Below are positions 30,601-38,446 of a DNA stretch of 64,000 nt, in pieces. The stretch spans positions 372,001-436,000 of the forward strand of contig NZ_JANQOO010000021.1 of assembly GCF_028285715.1 (NCBI RefSeq). The letters are read 5' to 3'. Both the position numbers and the translations under genes were made by a program. This DNA is from Ulvibacterium sp. (GTDB lineage: Bacteria; Bacteroidota; Bacteroidia; Flavobacteriales; Flavobacteriaceae). Numbering within the stretch: the first letter of the stretch is position 1; each line of letters starts with the position of its first letter. The notes beneath the pieces were generated by a model. The model made no database searches. It saw nothing but the letters and a program-made list of their open reading frames with translations, and had not been told where the DNA came from.

Positions 30601-32114
30601 GCATAATCCACAGAGGCAATAAAATTGAAGTTGTTGCTTTCTTCACCAAAATCAGCCAGCCCCTTAAAATTAAATTGAAGGTTTTCATCATTGCTTACCA
30701 AGCTACCATCAAACAACTGTTCCTTTAAAATTCCAGAAACCTTAATGTCCTTATAGTCATACCCATTAAAATTCACGGAATAAATCTGCCCTATTACTTC
30801 GGTATTAATATCCTGAACAAAGCCCTGCCCCTCAACATTAAAATCCAGTGTTGTTTTTCCTAATTTCTTATTGTCCAAAAAATCCCCTAAGTCAAAGTCG
30901 ATAAGGGACACAAAACCCTCATAGGTTGCATTGTCGATGTTATTGATATTGGTCAACTCCAAATCGGTATAGCTACTTCCAATGGCCGTATTGATATTCA
31001 CCTTGGCATCAATGGAGGTTTCTGTAATATCTGCATCTCCGCGAATCGTAAACTGCCCCAATTTTTGAAATAAGGAGGGTATTGATTTACCAAGAATATC
31101 AGGCATCAATGATCTGAGTTCATAATAGCTGCTCGTTACGTTCTTCATATTGGCACGCATGGAGAACGTTTCCGATTTACTGAAAAGGTTCTTAAAATTA
31201 AAATCTCCGCGAATACCCGTATTATCCGATTGCAGAAAGAACTGTTCCGCATTCAAATCGTTTAGGACCCCATTGAAAGAAGAGGAAAAAATTGCTTCCT
31301 TTTCCTTTCCAAATTGATCGTATAATTGATTTATTTCGTTAAAGGCAACCTTGGAATCCTGAAAGCTGGCGACCAGGTTCACTTTGTCCGTAAAATCGGC
31401 AAAATCCTTTCGTTCATAGTTGAAAACTAAATTTCCTTTTAAGTCGGACCCGGGTGTTTTTATACGTAGGGAGTCAAAACGCATTTGTTGTTTGGTATAT
31501 TTGAATACCGTGGCCAATTTTTCCACTTCCAGATTCCTCTTGCTTTTAAAAGACAGTGCCTCAATTTCAGTAGTTACCTCCGGCCCTAGTATCTGAAAAT
31601 CGGAAGCGGATATATTTAAATCCTTAAAATCCAGGATTTTCCCTGTTTCTGTATTTTCATCTATAAGCTTAAAATTACTTTGGGAAATCTCTACATCGGA
31701 GGAAGAGAAAAAAAACGGCGGCGTTCCGGGTTTTCTTGGTTTGCCATCATCCAGCTTGTCAATAAAAACCTCCAAATTGGTATTCTTCTCATCTTTGTAA
31801 GTCTTTAGCTTAAAATTCAAGCGTTCCATATCTATTTCACCAAATTCCAATTTGCCATTGGCCAAATTTCTGATGCTCAGAATGGAGGTGGTAAGCTCAT
31901 CTATAAAAAAAAGAGTATCCTTCCTATAGTCCTCAACGTAAACATGTTGTAATGAAGTATCCCAGGAAATAAGGGAGACCCTAAGACGATCTATGTTAAT
32001 ATTGGTCCCGAATTCATTGTTTATGGTTGTTGTGGCATACTGGGCAAATTGGGTCTGAACCACAGGCAAGGAAAGGATTATGGTGCCCAAAATGCATATT
32101 AAAATAAACACCAA
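27684..32114 (-). CDS. tamB: TamB-like translocation/assembly module protein (DUF490)
   Basis: This is a 1476-residue AsmA/TamB-type protein. It has one N-terminal membrane anchor (FILICILGTIILSLPVV), a very long periplasmic beta-taco region, and a C-terminal DUF490 domain with GEYNYRFGGIIDKTFTVRPG and late barrel-like strands. TamB-type proteins bridge the envelope and are linked to outer membrane protein or lipid transport. The start is uncertain. The listed codon is a TTG at 32114, but the frame stays open upstream to 32156 and reads KKLRKILIRIL, the basic stretch expected before the anchor, without any ATG. The gene is divergent from tsaD. Confidence 0.88.
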   Translation of the reverse strand: MVFILICILGTIILSLPVVQTQFAQYATTTINNEFGTNINIDRLRVSLISWDTSLQHVYVEDYRKDTLFFIDELTTSILSIRNLANGKLEFGEIDMERLNFKLKTYKDEKNTNLEVFIDKLDDGKPRKPGTPPFFFSSSDVEISQSNFKLIDENTETGKILDFKDLNISASDFQILGPEVTTEIEALSFKSKRNLEVEKLATVFKYTKQQMRFDSLRIKTPGSDLKGNLVFNYERKDFADFTDKVNLVASFQDSKVAFNEINQLYDQFGKEKEAIFSSSFNGVLNDLNAEQFFLQSDNTGIRGDFNFKNLFSKSETFSMRANMKNVTSSYYELRSLMPDILGKSIPSLFQKLGQFTIRGDADITETSIDAKVNINTAIGSSYTDLELTNINNIDNATYEGFVSLIDFDLGDFLDNKKLGKTTLDFNVEGQGFVQDINTEVIGQIYSVNFNGYDYKDIKVSGILKEQLFDGSLVSNDENLQFNFKGLADFGEESNNFNFIASVDYADLKKLNFINDSISIFKGNVNMDVTGNTLDNLIGDIKFTKTIFQNKNDTYYFDDFKVSSTFENDSIRVIDINSPDIITGYMKGNFKVKELGRLMQNSIGSIYTNYRPFEISEGQTVSFNFKIYNKIVDVFFPEVQFDPNTFIRGNIIADKGDFKLNFKSPKIQAYGNVADSIDIKIDNKNPLFNTYVSVADLSTSYYDVRDFSLINTTLKDTLFFRTEFKGGSEFDDSYNLNFYHTFNQENKSVIGLKTSDVSFKGNQWILNKDGNRQNKVILNRTLDSIWIEEIVMNNYEQEQIRLKGQLADSTYKDLELQFKIVSLNKITPSIDSLKLQGEVNGTLNVLQKDDVYLPSSNLAIADFAINDMRMGDLTIGIVGNRDLTDFVVNSQITDNGIEKLGIVGNIKNEGEIPQANLLINFNKLDLEPFSPLGEDVITNIRGDLSGSARIRGGVDNPEFSGILTLDNAGLAVPYLNVDYSFAPNSRIDLRDQTFDFDQIRITDVAKRTKAVLDGTITHRYFEDWFLDLNIDTNNNPFLILDTAFEEEVLYYGTGFINGQGRIFGPTNALTIKVDAETAEGTSLKIPLSDVASVGDYSFINFIERNSIKTIEEQRVLEDFEGLELEFDLVVTPDAEVEIVTDRKTGSSLKGTGEGILLIRINTRGKFEMFGDFVVVTGEYNYRFGGIIDKTFTVRPGGTIIWDREPLEAELQLEAVYSLNANPAPLLDDPGYTRRIPTQVVTKLTGELESPDIEFNVEFPGTNTIVQSELEYRLQDPTVEERNALFLLAQGSFVSDQNGINRQAVTGNLLQSASGLLNQVLGSENDKFNLGLSYEQGVLDRNADVQTENRIGVTVSTQISERILFNGRVGVPVGGASETVVAGDFEIQLLLNEEGTLSAKFFNRENEIQEFFAQRQGYTQGAGLSYEVDFNSFKELFKKVVGKTETQENRFPDTDGLPSSVMGKDSLLRFYPKTKGRR

Positions 32115-32144
32115 GAGAATTCTAATCAGTATTTTCCTCAGTTT

Positions 32145-32172
32145 TTTGATAGGGCTTTATGTTTTACCTTTG
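32145..32172 (+). promoter_or_regulatory. Candidate tsaD promoter (TTTG ... TACCTTTG)
   Basis: TTTG at 32145-32148 and TACCTTTG at 32165-32172 fit the two Bacteroidota promoter boxes, with 16 bases between them. The second box ends on the GTG at 32172, so that codon cannot be the start of a transcript made from here. The GTG at 32199 fits instead. Confidence 0.5.
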
Positions 32173-32198
32173 TGTATCCAATTTTTGTTCCAAACCGG

Positions 32199-33221
32199 GT
32201 GGAAAACAAAACTATTTATATTCTGGCCATTGAATCTTCCTGTGATGATACTTCAGCTGCTGTACTAAAGAACAAAAAAGTACTGAGCAATATTGTGGCC
32301 TCTCAAAAAATACATCAGGAATACGGGGGTGTTGTTCCCGAACTTGCCTCCCGGGCACATCAACAGAACATCGTTCCTGTTGTGCACCAGGCATTAATGA
32401 GAGCAAATATCGATAAAAAACTACTATCGGCCATAGCATTCACACGGGGACCTGGACTATTGGGGTCTTTGTTGGTAGGTACCTCCTTTGCCAAGTCCTT
32501 GGCTTTGGGCTTACATATTCCCCTAATTGAGGTGAACCATATGCAAGCCCATATTTTGGCCCATTTTATAGAAGGACAAAATTACAGGCCTCCCAGTTTT
32601 CCTTTTCTGGCATTGACCCTTAGTGGGGGGCACACGCAAATTGTTTTGGTCAAAGATTATTTTGATATGGAAATCTTGGGTGAGACCCTGGATGATGCCG
32701 TTGGCGAAGCTTTTGATAAAAGTGCAAAAATATTGGGATTGCCTTATCCAGGAGGGCCTCTAATCGATACATACGCGCAATTGGGAAACCCTACGGCCTT
32801 TCCATTTCCAAAACCAAAAGTAGGTGGACTTAATTTTAGCTTTAGTGGATTAAAAACCAGTATCTTATATTTTATTCAAAAAGAAACCAAGACAAACCCT
32901 GACTTTATATTGGAAAATCGGAATGACATTTGTGCATCCATACAGCATACCATAATCAATATTTTGATAGATAAAATAAAAGAGGCCGTGAAATATGCCA
33001 GAGTGAAACAAATTGCGATTGGAGGTGGTGTTTCAGCAAACTCCGGGATACGTAATGCCTTGAAATCGGCCGAAAAAGAACTTGGTTGGCATACCTATTT
33101 GCCCAAACTCGAATATTGTACGGACAATGCCGCAATGATTGGAATAACCGGATATCTTAAGTTCAGGGAAAATAGGCTTACCAATCAAAACATATCAGCC
33201 AAGGCGCGATACAAAATATAA
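32199..33221 (+). CDS. tsaD: tRNA N6-threonylcarbamoyladenosine transferase subunit TsaD
   Basis: This enzyme transfers the threonylcarbamoyl group to A37 of ANN-decoding tRNAs, with TsaB and TsaE. It begins IYILAIESSCDDTSAAVL, carries the metal-binding His pair in HMQAHILAH and ends with CTDNAAMIGITGYL. Other marks are LTLSGGHTQIVLV and GEAFDKSAKILGLPYPGGP. The start was set at the GTG at 32199 (MENKTIYIL), giving 340 residues, the normal length. A GTG at 32172 would overlap the promoter box seen there. It is divergent from tamB, and the gap between them is short. Confidence 0.93.
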   Translation: MENKTIYILAIESSCDDTSAAVLKNKKVLSNIVASQKIHQEYGGVVPELASRAHQQNIVPVVHQALMRANIDKKLLSAIAFTRGPGLLGSLLVGTSFAKSLALGLHIPLIEVNHMQAHILAHFIEGQNYRPPSFPFLALTLSGGHTQIVLVKDYFDMEILGETLDDAVGEAFDKSAKILGLPYPGGPLIDTYAQLGNPTAFPFPKPKVGGLNFSFSGLKTSILYFIQKETKTNPDFILENRNDICASIQHTIINILIDKIKEAVKYARVKQIAIGGGVSANSGIRNALKSAEKELGWHTYLPKLEYCTDNAAMIGITGYLKFRENRLTNQNISAKARYKI

Positions 33222-33334
33222 ATGTATTTGATCAAGGGCAACAAAAATTGATACTTGCCATAAGTATTGGTCTTGGCCATAACTTAAAAACAACATCATC
33301 GGATTGACTATTTCCCAATCCTAAATAAGATGCC

Positions 33335-34042
33335 ATGCAACTATTTTACAACCCCACTTTGGACACTAGTGTCTCGCAGTTTGTCCTTAACCAGGAAGAG
33401 AGTCGGCATATCGTTAAAGTACTTCGGAAAAAAGAAGGCGATATTTTGCAAATTACCAATGGTAAAGGGTATTTGTTCCAAGCTAAAATACTCCTTGCGG
33501 ATTTAAAAAAATGTTCGGCCGAAATTGTTTCGACTACCAAAAAACATCCAAAAAGGTACGCGCTGCATTTAGCGGTAGCACCGACCAAGAATATCGATCG
33601 GTTTGAATGGTTTTTGGAAAAAGCCACGGAAATTGGTATCGATGAAATAACACCGATTCTTTGCAAGCGATCTGAACGGAAAGCGATCAAGCGAGAACGA
33701 TTGGAAAAAATAATCATTTCGGCGATGAAGCAATCCTTACAGACCTATCTTCCTAAATTGAATGATCCCATGCCTTACGAAAATTTCATTGAAAGTACCC
33801 CTGAGGGGCTTCTTTTTATAGCGCATTGTGAAAATGAGGAAAAGCTGGACCTAAAAAGAAGGGTAGCTCCAGATAAGGATATTACCATATTGATAGGTCC
33901 GGAAGGGGATTTCTCTTCCTCCGAGATCAAACAGGCCTATGAAAAAGGATTTTTGCCCGTTTCACTTGGAAAGAATCGTTTGCGAACGGAGACCGCTGCC
34001 CTGGTAGGCTGTACTATAGTTACTACAATTAACAATGGTTAA
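33335..34042 (+). CDS. rsmE: 16S rRNA m3U1498 methyltransferase RsmE
   Basis: This SPOUT-class enzyme methylates U1498 of 16S rRNA. The N-terminal PUA-like part has LNQEESRHIVKVLRKKEGD. The C-terminal SPOUT knot has ILIGPEGDFSSSEI and LGKNRLRTETAALVG, which form the SAM-binding site. At 235 residues it is normal. It is co-directional with tsaD, 113 bases downstream, and convergent with the DUF1223 gene across a terminator. Confidence 0.94.
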   Translation: MQLFYNPTLDTSVSQFVLNQEESRHIVKVLRKKEGDILQITNGKGYLFQAKILLADLKKCSAEIVSTTKKHPKRYALHLAVAPTKNIDRFEWFLEKATEIGIDEITPILCKRSERKAIKRERLEKIIISAMKQSLQTYLPKLNDPMPYENFIESTPEGLLFIAHCENEEKLDLKRRVAPDKDITILIGPEGDFSSSEIKQAYEKGFLPVSLGKNRLRTETAALVGCTIVTTINNG

Positions 34043-34049
34043 AATAAAA

Positions 34050-34090
34050 AACCTCGCATGGAATTGTTACAATTCTCCCTACGAGGCTTT
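34050..34090. terminator. Bidirectional intrinsic terminator
   Basis: CCTCG (34052-34056) pairs with CGAGG (34082-34086), and an inner hairpin GAATTG-TTA-CAATTC lies at 34061-34075. On the minus strand the stem is followed by a T-rich run (from AAAATAAAAAA at 34041-34051). On the plus strand the run is shorter. It sits between convergent rsmE and the DUF1223 gene. Confidence 0.65.
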
Positions 34091-34111
34091 AAAAACAAAC
34101 AACATCTTAAT

Positions 34112-34894
34112 TCATCGAATGGCATTCTTGGCAGCTCCGGTTATTCCATAACTCGAATCTTGTACCAATGCTATTACGTATTTTTTTTCGTTGGGCTCAA
34201 CGATTTTTGGAATAGATAAGGCCAGCCTTCCTTTTGAATCGGTAAGAGCGATTTTTTTCTCGGCCACAACGATGTTGCTATTGGTTAAGGTCCTATTCCT
34301 ATTTTCCCCCCTGGGTACTTCCGTTCGGCGTTGATCCAAAACCAACAGGAGCCTGAGTTCTTTGTTTCCTAAATCACCTTCGATATCATATTCAAAAGAA
34401 ACATTTTGTCCATCACGATCAATTTTAGATAATTTAACCCCGTTCTCTACCTTTCTCTCTTTGTATTGATCAATCTTGCTATAGAGCAAAGAGGCATTTG
34501 ACCCAACAAAATGTTCCTTTCCATTAATAACCATTTGCGGGGTATAATTACTTCTATTGCGAAATTGTATATTGTATTCTTTTTGCTTTTTGGCATAATC
34601 AGGCTTGCTAAAGGGATCTTCCCAGCCTATATAATTCCAATAGTCCACGTGGTAGGAAAGTGCAAAGACTTCATTCGTGAATTCATTTTTGACCTTATTC
34701 AAAAGTGCGTCAGCAGGAGGGCAACTGGAACAACCCTGTGAAGTGAATAGTTCCAAAACAACAATGGGTTCAAAAGTCGCAATCGCACTATTGGTTTTGT
34801 CCGAATAATCATTTTCCAAAGAGTTGGTGTTTGTAAATGCCACAAAAACAAGACTGCCCAAAACTAATATCGTCGCTAAGATTTTTTTCAACAT
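34112..34894 (-). CDS. DUF1223 family protein with thioredoxin-like CxxC motif
   Basis: This is a 260-residue exported protein. An N-terminal hydrophobic signal (ILATILVLGSLVFVAF) is followed by a DUF1223 domain that opens VVLELFTSQGCSSCPPADAL. The CSSC motif and surroundings look like a thioredoxin fold, so a thiol redox role in the periplasm is plausible. The family is not well defined by experiment. Further conserved parts are LSYHVDYWNYIGWEDPFSKP and TPQMVINGKEHFVGS. It is a single-gene unit between convergent rsmE and the divergent DUF4159 gene. Confidence 0.82.
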   Translation of the reverse strand: MLKKILATILVLGSLVFVAFTNTNSLENDYSDKTNSAIATFEPIVVLELFTSQGCSSCPPADALLNKVKNEFTNEVFALSYHVDYWNYIGWEDPFSKPDYAKKQKEYNIQFRNRSNYTPQMVINGKEHFVGSNASLLYSKIDQYKERKVENGVKLSKIDRDGQNVSFEYDIEGDLGNKELRLLLVLDQRRTEVPRGENRNRTLTNSNIVVAEKKIALTDSKGRLALSIPKIVEPNEKKYVIALVQDSSYGITGAAKNAIR

Positions 34895-34904
34895 GGATAA
34901 TACT

Positions 34905-34912
34905 TAAATTTG
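34905..34912 (+). promoter_or_regulatory. Candidate -7 box (TAAATTTG) before the DUF4159 gene
   Basis: TAAATTTG fits the TAnnTTTG consensus exactly and lies 29 bases before the ATG at 34941. No clear -33 box is seen. Confidence 0.38.
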
Positions 34913-34940
34913 ATACCGTTGCTTTTTAGTTCGATAGTTT

Positions 34941-35591
34941 ATGAAGTTACTTACATCATTATTATTTATTTTTTACCTTGGTGTGTCTTCTTCTTTGATA
35001 GCACAAGAAATTGCCATACTAAAATATAATGGTGGTGGGGATTGGTATTCCAATCCAACCGCTTTGCCAAATCTCATTCGCTTTTGCAACGAGAACATAG
35101 GAACCAGCATCAAGGAAAAACCAGCGACCGTAAATGTGGGGGGCACAAATATTTTCCAATACCCCTTTTTATATATGACAGGGCATGGTAATGTGGTTTT
35201 TTCCAAAGAGGATGGGGATAATTTAAGAGCGTACTTATTATCGGGAGGTTTTTTGCATATTGATGATAACTATGGTATGGCACCCTATCTTAGAAAGGAG
35301 TTGGATAAGGTTTTTCCGAATATGGAGTTGGAAGAGTTGGGCAAAGATCATCCAATTTTTAAACAAGAGTACAATTTTCCGGAAGGACTTCCCAAAATAC
35401 ATGAACACGATGGGCAACGACCGCAAGCCTTGGGTATCTTCAACGAAAATAGGCTTATTCTCCTTTTTACTTTTGAAAGTGACTTGGGAGATGGCTGGGA
35501 AGACCCTAGCGTGCACAATAACCCAGAGGATATCCGGGAAAAGGCACTTCGGATGGGAGCGAATATCATTTCGTACGCATTCAGAAATTGA
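34941..35591 (+). CDS. DUF4159 family exported protein
   Basis: This is a 216-residue protein with a signal peptide (LLTSLLFIFYLGVSSSLIAQ) and a DUF4159 domain. Visible marks are LKYNGGGDWYSNPTALPNL, FLYMTGHGNVVFS, GGFLHIDDNYGM and DGWEDPSVHNNPEDIREKAL. DUF4159 proteins are widespread in Bacteroidota and resemble a glutamine-amidotransferase-like fold, but no function is established. The gene is complete. It is followed by the AI-2E-family permease on the same strand after 95 bases. Confidence 0.83.
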   Translation: MKLLTSLLFIFYLGVSSSLIAQEIAILKYNGGGDWYSNPTALPNLIRFCNENIGTSIKEKPATVNVGGTNIFQYPFLYMTGHGNVVFSKEDGDNLRAYLLSGGFLHIDDNYGMAPYLRKELDKVFPNMELEELGKDHPIFKQEYNFPEGLPKIHEHDGQRPQALGIFNENRLILLFTFESDLGDGWEDPSVHNNPEDIREKALRMGANIISYAFRN

Positions 35592-35686
35592 AAAAGTCTT
35601 TGGCAAATCACCAATTTGGACTTATCTCGATCTAGAATGAAAGCGTATGCGCAAAAGGAAGGGGATTCAATAAAGACTACGAAAAA

Positions 35687-36787
35687 ATGAACGCAAGGAT
35701 TATATCACAAGGTATATTAAGGGCCATCGGTATTCTAACGGGTATTGTGCTGGTTCTATTTTTTTTGTACAAAATACAATCCGTATTGGTCTATTTGGCC
35801 TTTGCCGCGGTCATTGCCCTTATTGGAAGGCCCATTGTACTTTTTCTTAGAAGAAAAATCAAATTACCGAACACTCTGGCGGTAATCCTTACCATGGTAC
35901 TTATGATAAGTTTATTGGGCGGTATAATTGCACTGTTTATTCCCCTGATAACCGAACAGGGCAAGAATCTTTCTTTGTTGGATATCGATAAGTTACAACA
36001 TAATTTAAATTCCCTCTACAAAGAGATTACCCTTTATTTTGGGGCTTCTCCAGAAGTCGTTACCGGAATAATCAAGGAAAGTGAATTGGAAAAAAACCTT
36101 CTGGAAGGTTTTGATATAGGTTTTATCCCCAACTTCCTGAATTCTTTTGTTGATGTGCTCAGTACATTTAGTATTGGGTTGTTTTCCGTTTTGTTCGTTT
36201 CCTTTTTCTTTCTCAAGGACAGCAAGCTTTTTCAAAAGGGTTTGTTGACCTTTGTTCCCAGGGACAAGGAGAGCGGCATGGTAAAGTCCATAGATAAAAT
36301 AAACAATCTATTGTCCAGGTACTTTGTTGGGTTACTTTTACAGATATTTATCCTTTTTGTCATTTACACTATCGTGTTACTTATTGTAGGAATAGAAAAT
36401 GCTGTTGTAATTGCGTTTTTGTGTGCTCTTTTTAACATTATTCCATACATAGGGCCTATTATTGGCGGGGTAATTATGATTCTGCTTACGATGACCAGCA
36501 ATTTAGGTGCCGATTTCAGTACGGTAATATTGCCCAAAGCCGGTTATGTCTTAATTGGATTGGTCATTGGTCAGTTGATAGATAATTTTTTTTCCCAGCC
36601 CTTTATTTTTTCGAACAGTGTAAAATCCCATCCTTTAGAAATTTTTTTGGTCATCATCATTGCCGGACTCCTCTTTGGGGTTGTGGGAATGATCGTAGCG
36701 GTACCTGGTTATACCGCTATTAAGGTAATTTTAAAAGAGTTTTTATCAGAAAATAAAATTGTGAAATCTTTGACTGAAGACCTTTAG
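35687..36787 (+). CDS. AI-2E family transporter (PerM/TqsA type)
   Basis: This is a 366-residue inner-membrane protein with about seven to eight membrane segments: two near the start (ILRAIGILTGIVLVLFFLY and VYLAFAAVIALIGRPIVLFL), one near residues 67-90, a soluble central part, and a late group including FNIIPYIGPIIGGVIMILL. The PYIGP motif is typical. Members include a quorum-signal exporter and ion or proton antiporters, so the substrate is open. The next gene starts 8 bases later, so the two are co-transcribed. Confidence 0.88.
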   Translation: MNARIISQGILRAIGILTGIVLVLFFLYKIQSVLVYLAFAAVIALIGRPIVLFLRRKIKLPNTLAVILTMVLMISLLGGIIALFIPLITEQGKNLSLLDIDKLQHNLNSLYKEITLYFGASPEVVTGIIKESELEKNLLEGFDIGFIPNFLNSFVDVLSTFSIGLFSVLFVSFFFLKDSKLFQKGLLTFVPRDKESGMVKSIDKINNLLSRYFVGLLLQIFILFVIYTIVLLIVGIENAVVIAFLCALFNIIPYIGPIIGGVIMILLTMTSNLGADFSTVILPKAGYVLIGLVIGQLIDNFFSQPFIFSNSVKSHPLEIFLVIIIAGLLFGVVGMIVAVPGYTAIKVILKEFLSENKIVKSLTEDL

Positions 36788-36794
36788 CAATATT

Positions 36795-37970
36795 TTGAAC
36801 AAAAATCTACTAAACCCTGAAATACAGGAATTCATATCAAAAAATACCGATACGGATGTAGTATCCCTTTTATTGAAAAAGCCATTTTTTGTTGGGGCTT
36901 CGAACAAGGAACTGGCGCAGCAGATTGTTTCCAGGAAAAAAACAAAAACAAAACTTCCTACGTGGTATAATACACCAAACATTTATTTCCCGGATAAATT
37001 ACATATTGAACAGGCTTCTTCCGAAATCACGGCCAAGTATAAAGCTACCCTGGTAAGCGGCAATTCCCTTGTGGATGTCACCGGCGGGTTCGGTGTGGAC
37101 ACCTATTTCTTTTCCCTCAAAATAGATAACGTTCAGCATTGTGAGACAAACAGGAATTTATCGGAAATAGTTGCCCATAATTTTAAAGTTTTTGGAAGAA
37201 AGAATATTAGTATCATACCCGGAGATGGATTGGTTTTTTTGGAGAAATCCCAATTTGGGTTCGATTGGGTATATCTAGATCCCTCCCGACGGAATGATCA
37301 AAAAGGAAAAGTCTTTTTCTTGAAAGATTGTTTCCCGAATGTTATCGAGCATTTGGATTTACTTTTTAAAAAATCCAATAATGTAATGCTAAAAACCTCC
37401 CCTATCCTGGATATGTCGGTCGGAATGAACGAACTCAGGTTCGTAAAGGAAATCCATATTGTAGCCCTCAAGAATGAGGTTAAGGAACTGTTATGGATTT
37501 TGCAGGCCGGCTTCGATGGGGAAACAACTATTAAGACGGTAAACTTTGATCAACAAAAAACAGATACTTTCAACTTTGCACTCCAAGAAGAAAAAAAGGC
37601 CGTTCCCAACTTTAGTGCACCACAAAACTATCTTTATGAGCCCAATTCGGCCATTTTAAAATCAGGAGCATTTTCACTTATAGCAGAGCGATATGCACTG
37701 GGTAAGATTCATAAGCATTCCCAGCTCTATACCTCAAAGGAATTGAAAGATTTCCCTGGAAGGGCATTTAGGATTGAAAAAGTATGGCCTTTTTCAAAAA
37801 AAACCATGAAAGCCCTGAAGCTTAAAAAGGCGAATATCACTGTTCGAAATTTTCCCCATAGTGTGGATGCTATCAGAAAACGATTTAACATTTTGTCCGG
37901 AGGGGCAGACTACCTTTTCTTCACTACTCATCACAATAGTGAGAAGATCATTATTCATTGTAAAAAGTAA
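36795..37970 (+). CDS. Class I SAM-dependent methyltransferase with THUMP-like C-terminal domain
   Basis: This is a 391-residue putative RNA methyltransferase. The SAM-binding motif is LVDVTGGFGVDTYFFS, and a DWVYLDPSRRN motif stands in the place of the usual catalytic loop. The C-terminal domain (AFRIEKVWPFSKKTMKALK, then VRNFPHSVDAIRKRF) is THUMP-like, which points to RNA, but the target is unknown. The start is a TTG at 36795, with no in-frame ATG near the conserved beginning. It follows the transporter by 8 bases. The next 476 bases to susC hold no gene. Confidence 0.82.
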   Translation: MNKNLLNPEIQEFISKNTDTDVVSLLLKKPFFVGASNKELAQQIVSRKKTKTKLPTWYNTPNIYFPDKLHIEQASSEITAKYKATLVSGNSLVDVTGGFGVDTYFFSLKIDNVQHCETNRNLSEIVAHNFKVFGRKNISIIPGDGLVFLEKSQFGFDWVYLDPSRRNDQKGKVFFLKDCFPNVIEHLDLLFKKSNNVMLKTSPILDMSVGMNELRFVKEIHIVALKNEVKELLWILQAGFDGETTIKTVNFDQQKTDTFNFALQEEKKAVPNFSAPQNYLYEPNSAILKSGAFSLIAERYALGKIHKHSQLYTSKELKDFPGRAFRIEKVWPFSKKTMKALKLKKANITVRNFPHSVDAIRKRFNILSGGADYLFFTTHHNSEKIIIHCKK

Positions 37971-38446
37971 TACATCTGCAATGCATCAGTTCAAGGGGTC
38001 CATGCCTTTTTTTTACATAGAAAATTGCGCTGATATTTGTTAGCAAAACTTTGTGAAAGTTTAACGTTTTTTAAGTTAACAAACCCTAAAAATAGGGCTC
38101 AACTCCAACGTTATAGATTCCCCGTTTCCAGCGAGGTAATGAGAGAAAATACCTAACAAATTGGGTTTTGTTTGTGATTCCTGAAAATTCCAAATACTTG
38201 AAAAATCAGCTACCATAATTACCATTTTGCCAAATAAAACAGGGGCTTTATCGCAATAGTCCTTATATTTTAACATTTGCGAAAGCGGTGTCATTTGGGA
38301 AATTATTGCAAATTGGGTGTTTATAATTCACATAATTTTGTTATTATTACCCGGAATTTGGGTTTTCCTTAACATTTTGGTGTGCCGTCAAGTGTTGAAA
38401 AACCTGAAAAATCAAGATTAATTTAAACTAACAAACAACAAGGATT
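37971..38446 (+). other. Non-coding stretch upstream of susC
   Basis: This gap of 476 bases holds no convincing gene. Near its left end are a small hairpin CCCTA-aaaa-TAGGG (38083-38096) and the sequence GTTTAAC-N9-GTTAAC (38059-38080). The susC promoter lies to the right. A 72-residue minus-strand reading frame (38076-38294) has no recognisable features and was not accepted. Confidence 0.55.
38312..38340 (+). promoter_or_regulatory. Candidate susC promoter
   Basis: TAATTTTG at 38333-38340 matches TAnnTTTG, with ATTG at 38312-38315 upstream as a possible -33 box. It leaves a leader of about 100 bases before the susC ATG at 38447. Confidence 0.5.

Noticed and set aside
38076-38294. 72-residue minus-strand reading frame upstream of susC
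   Set aside because: No recognisable motif or signal, lies in the susC promoter region, and ends on the small hairpin; most likely chance.
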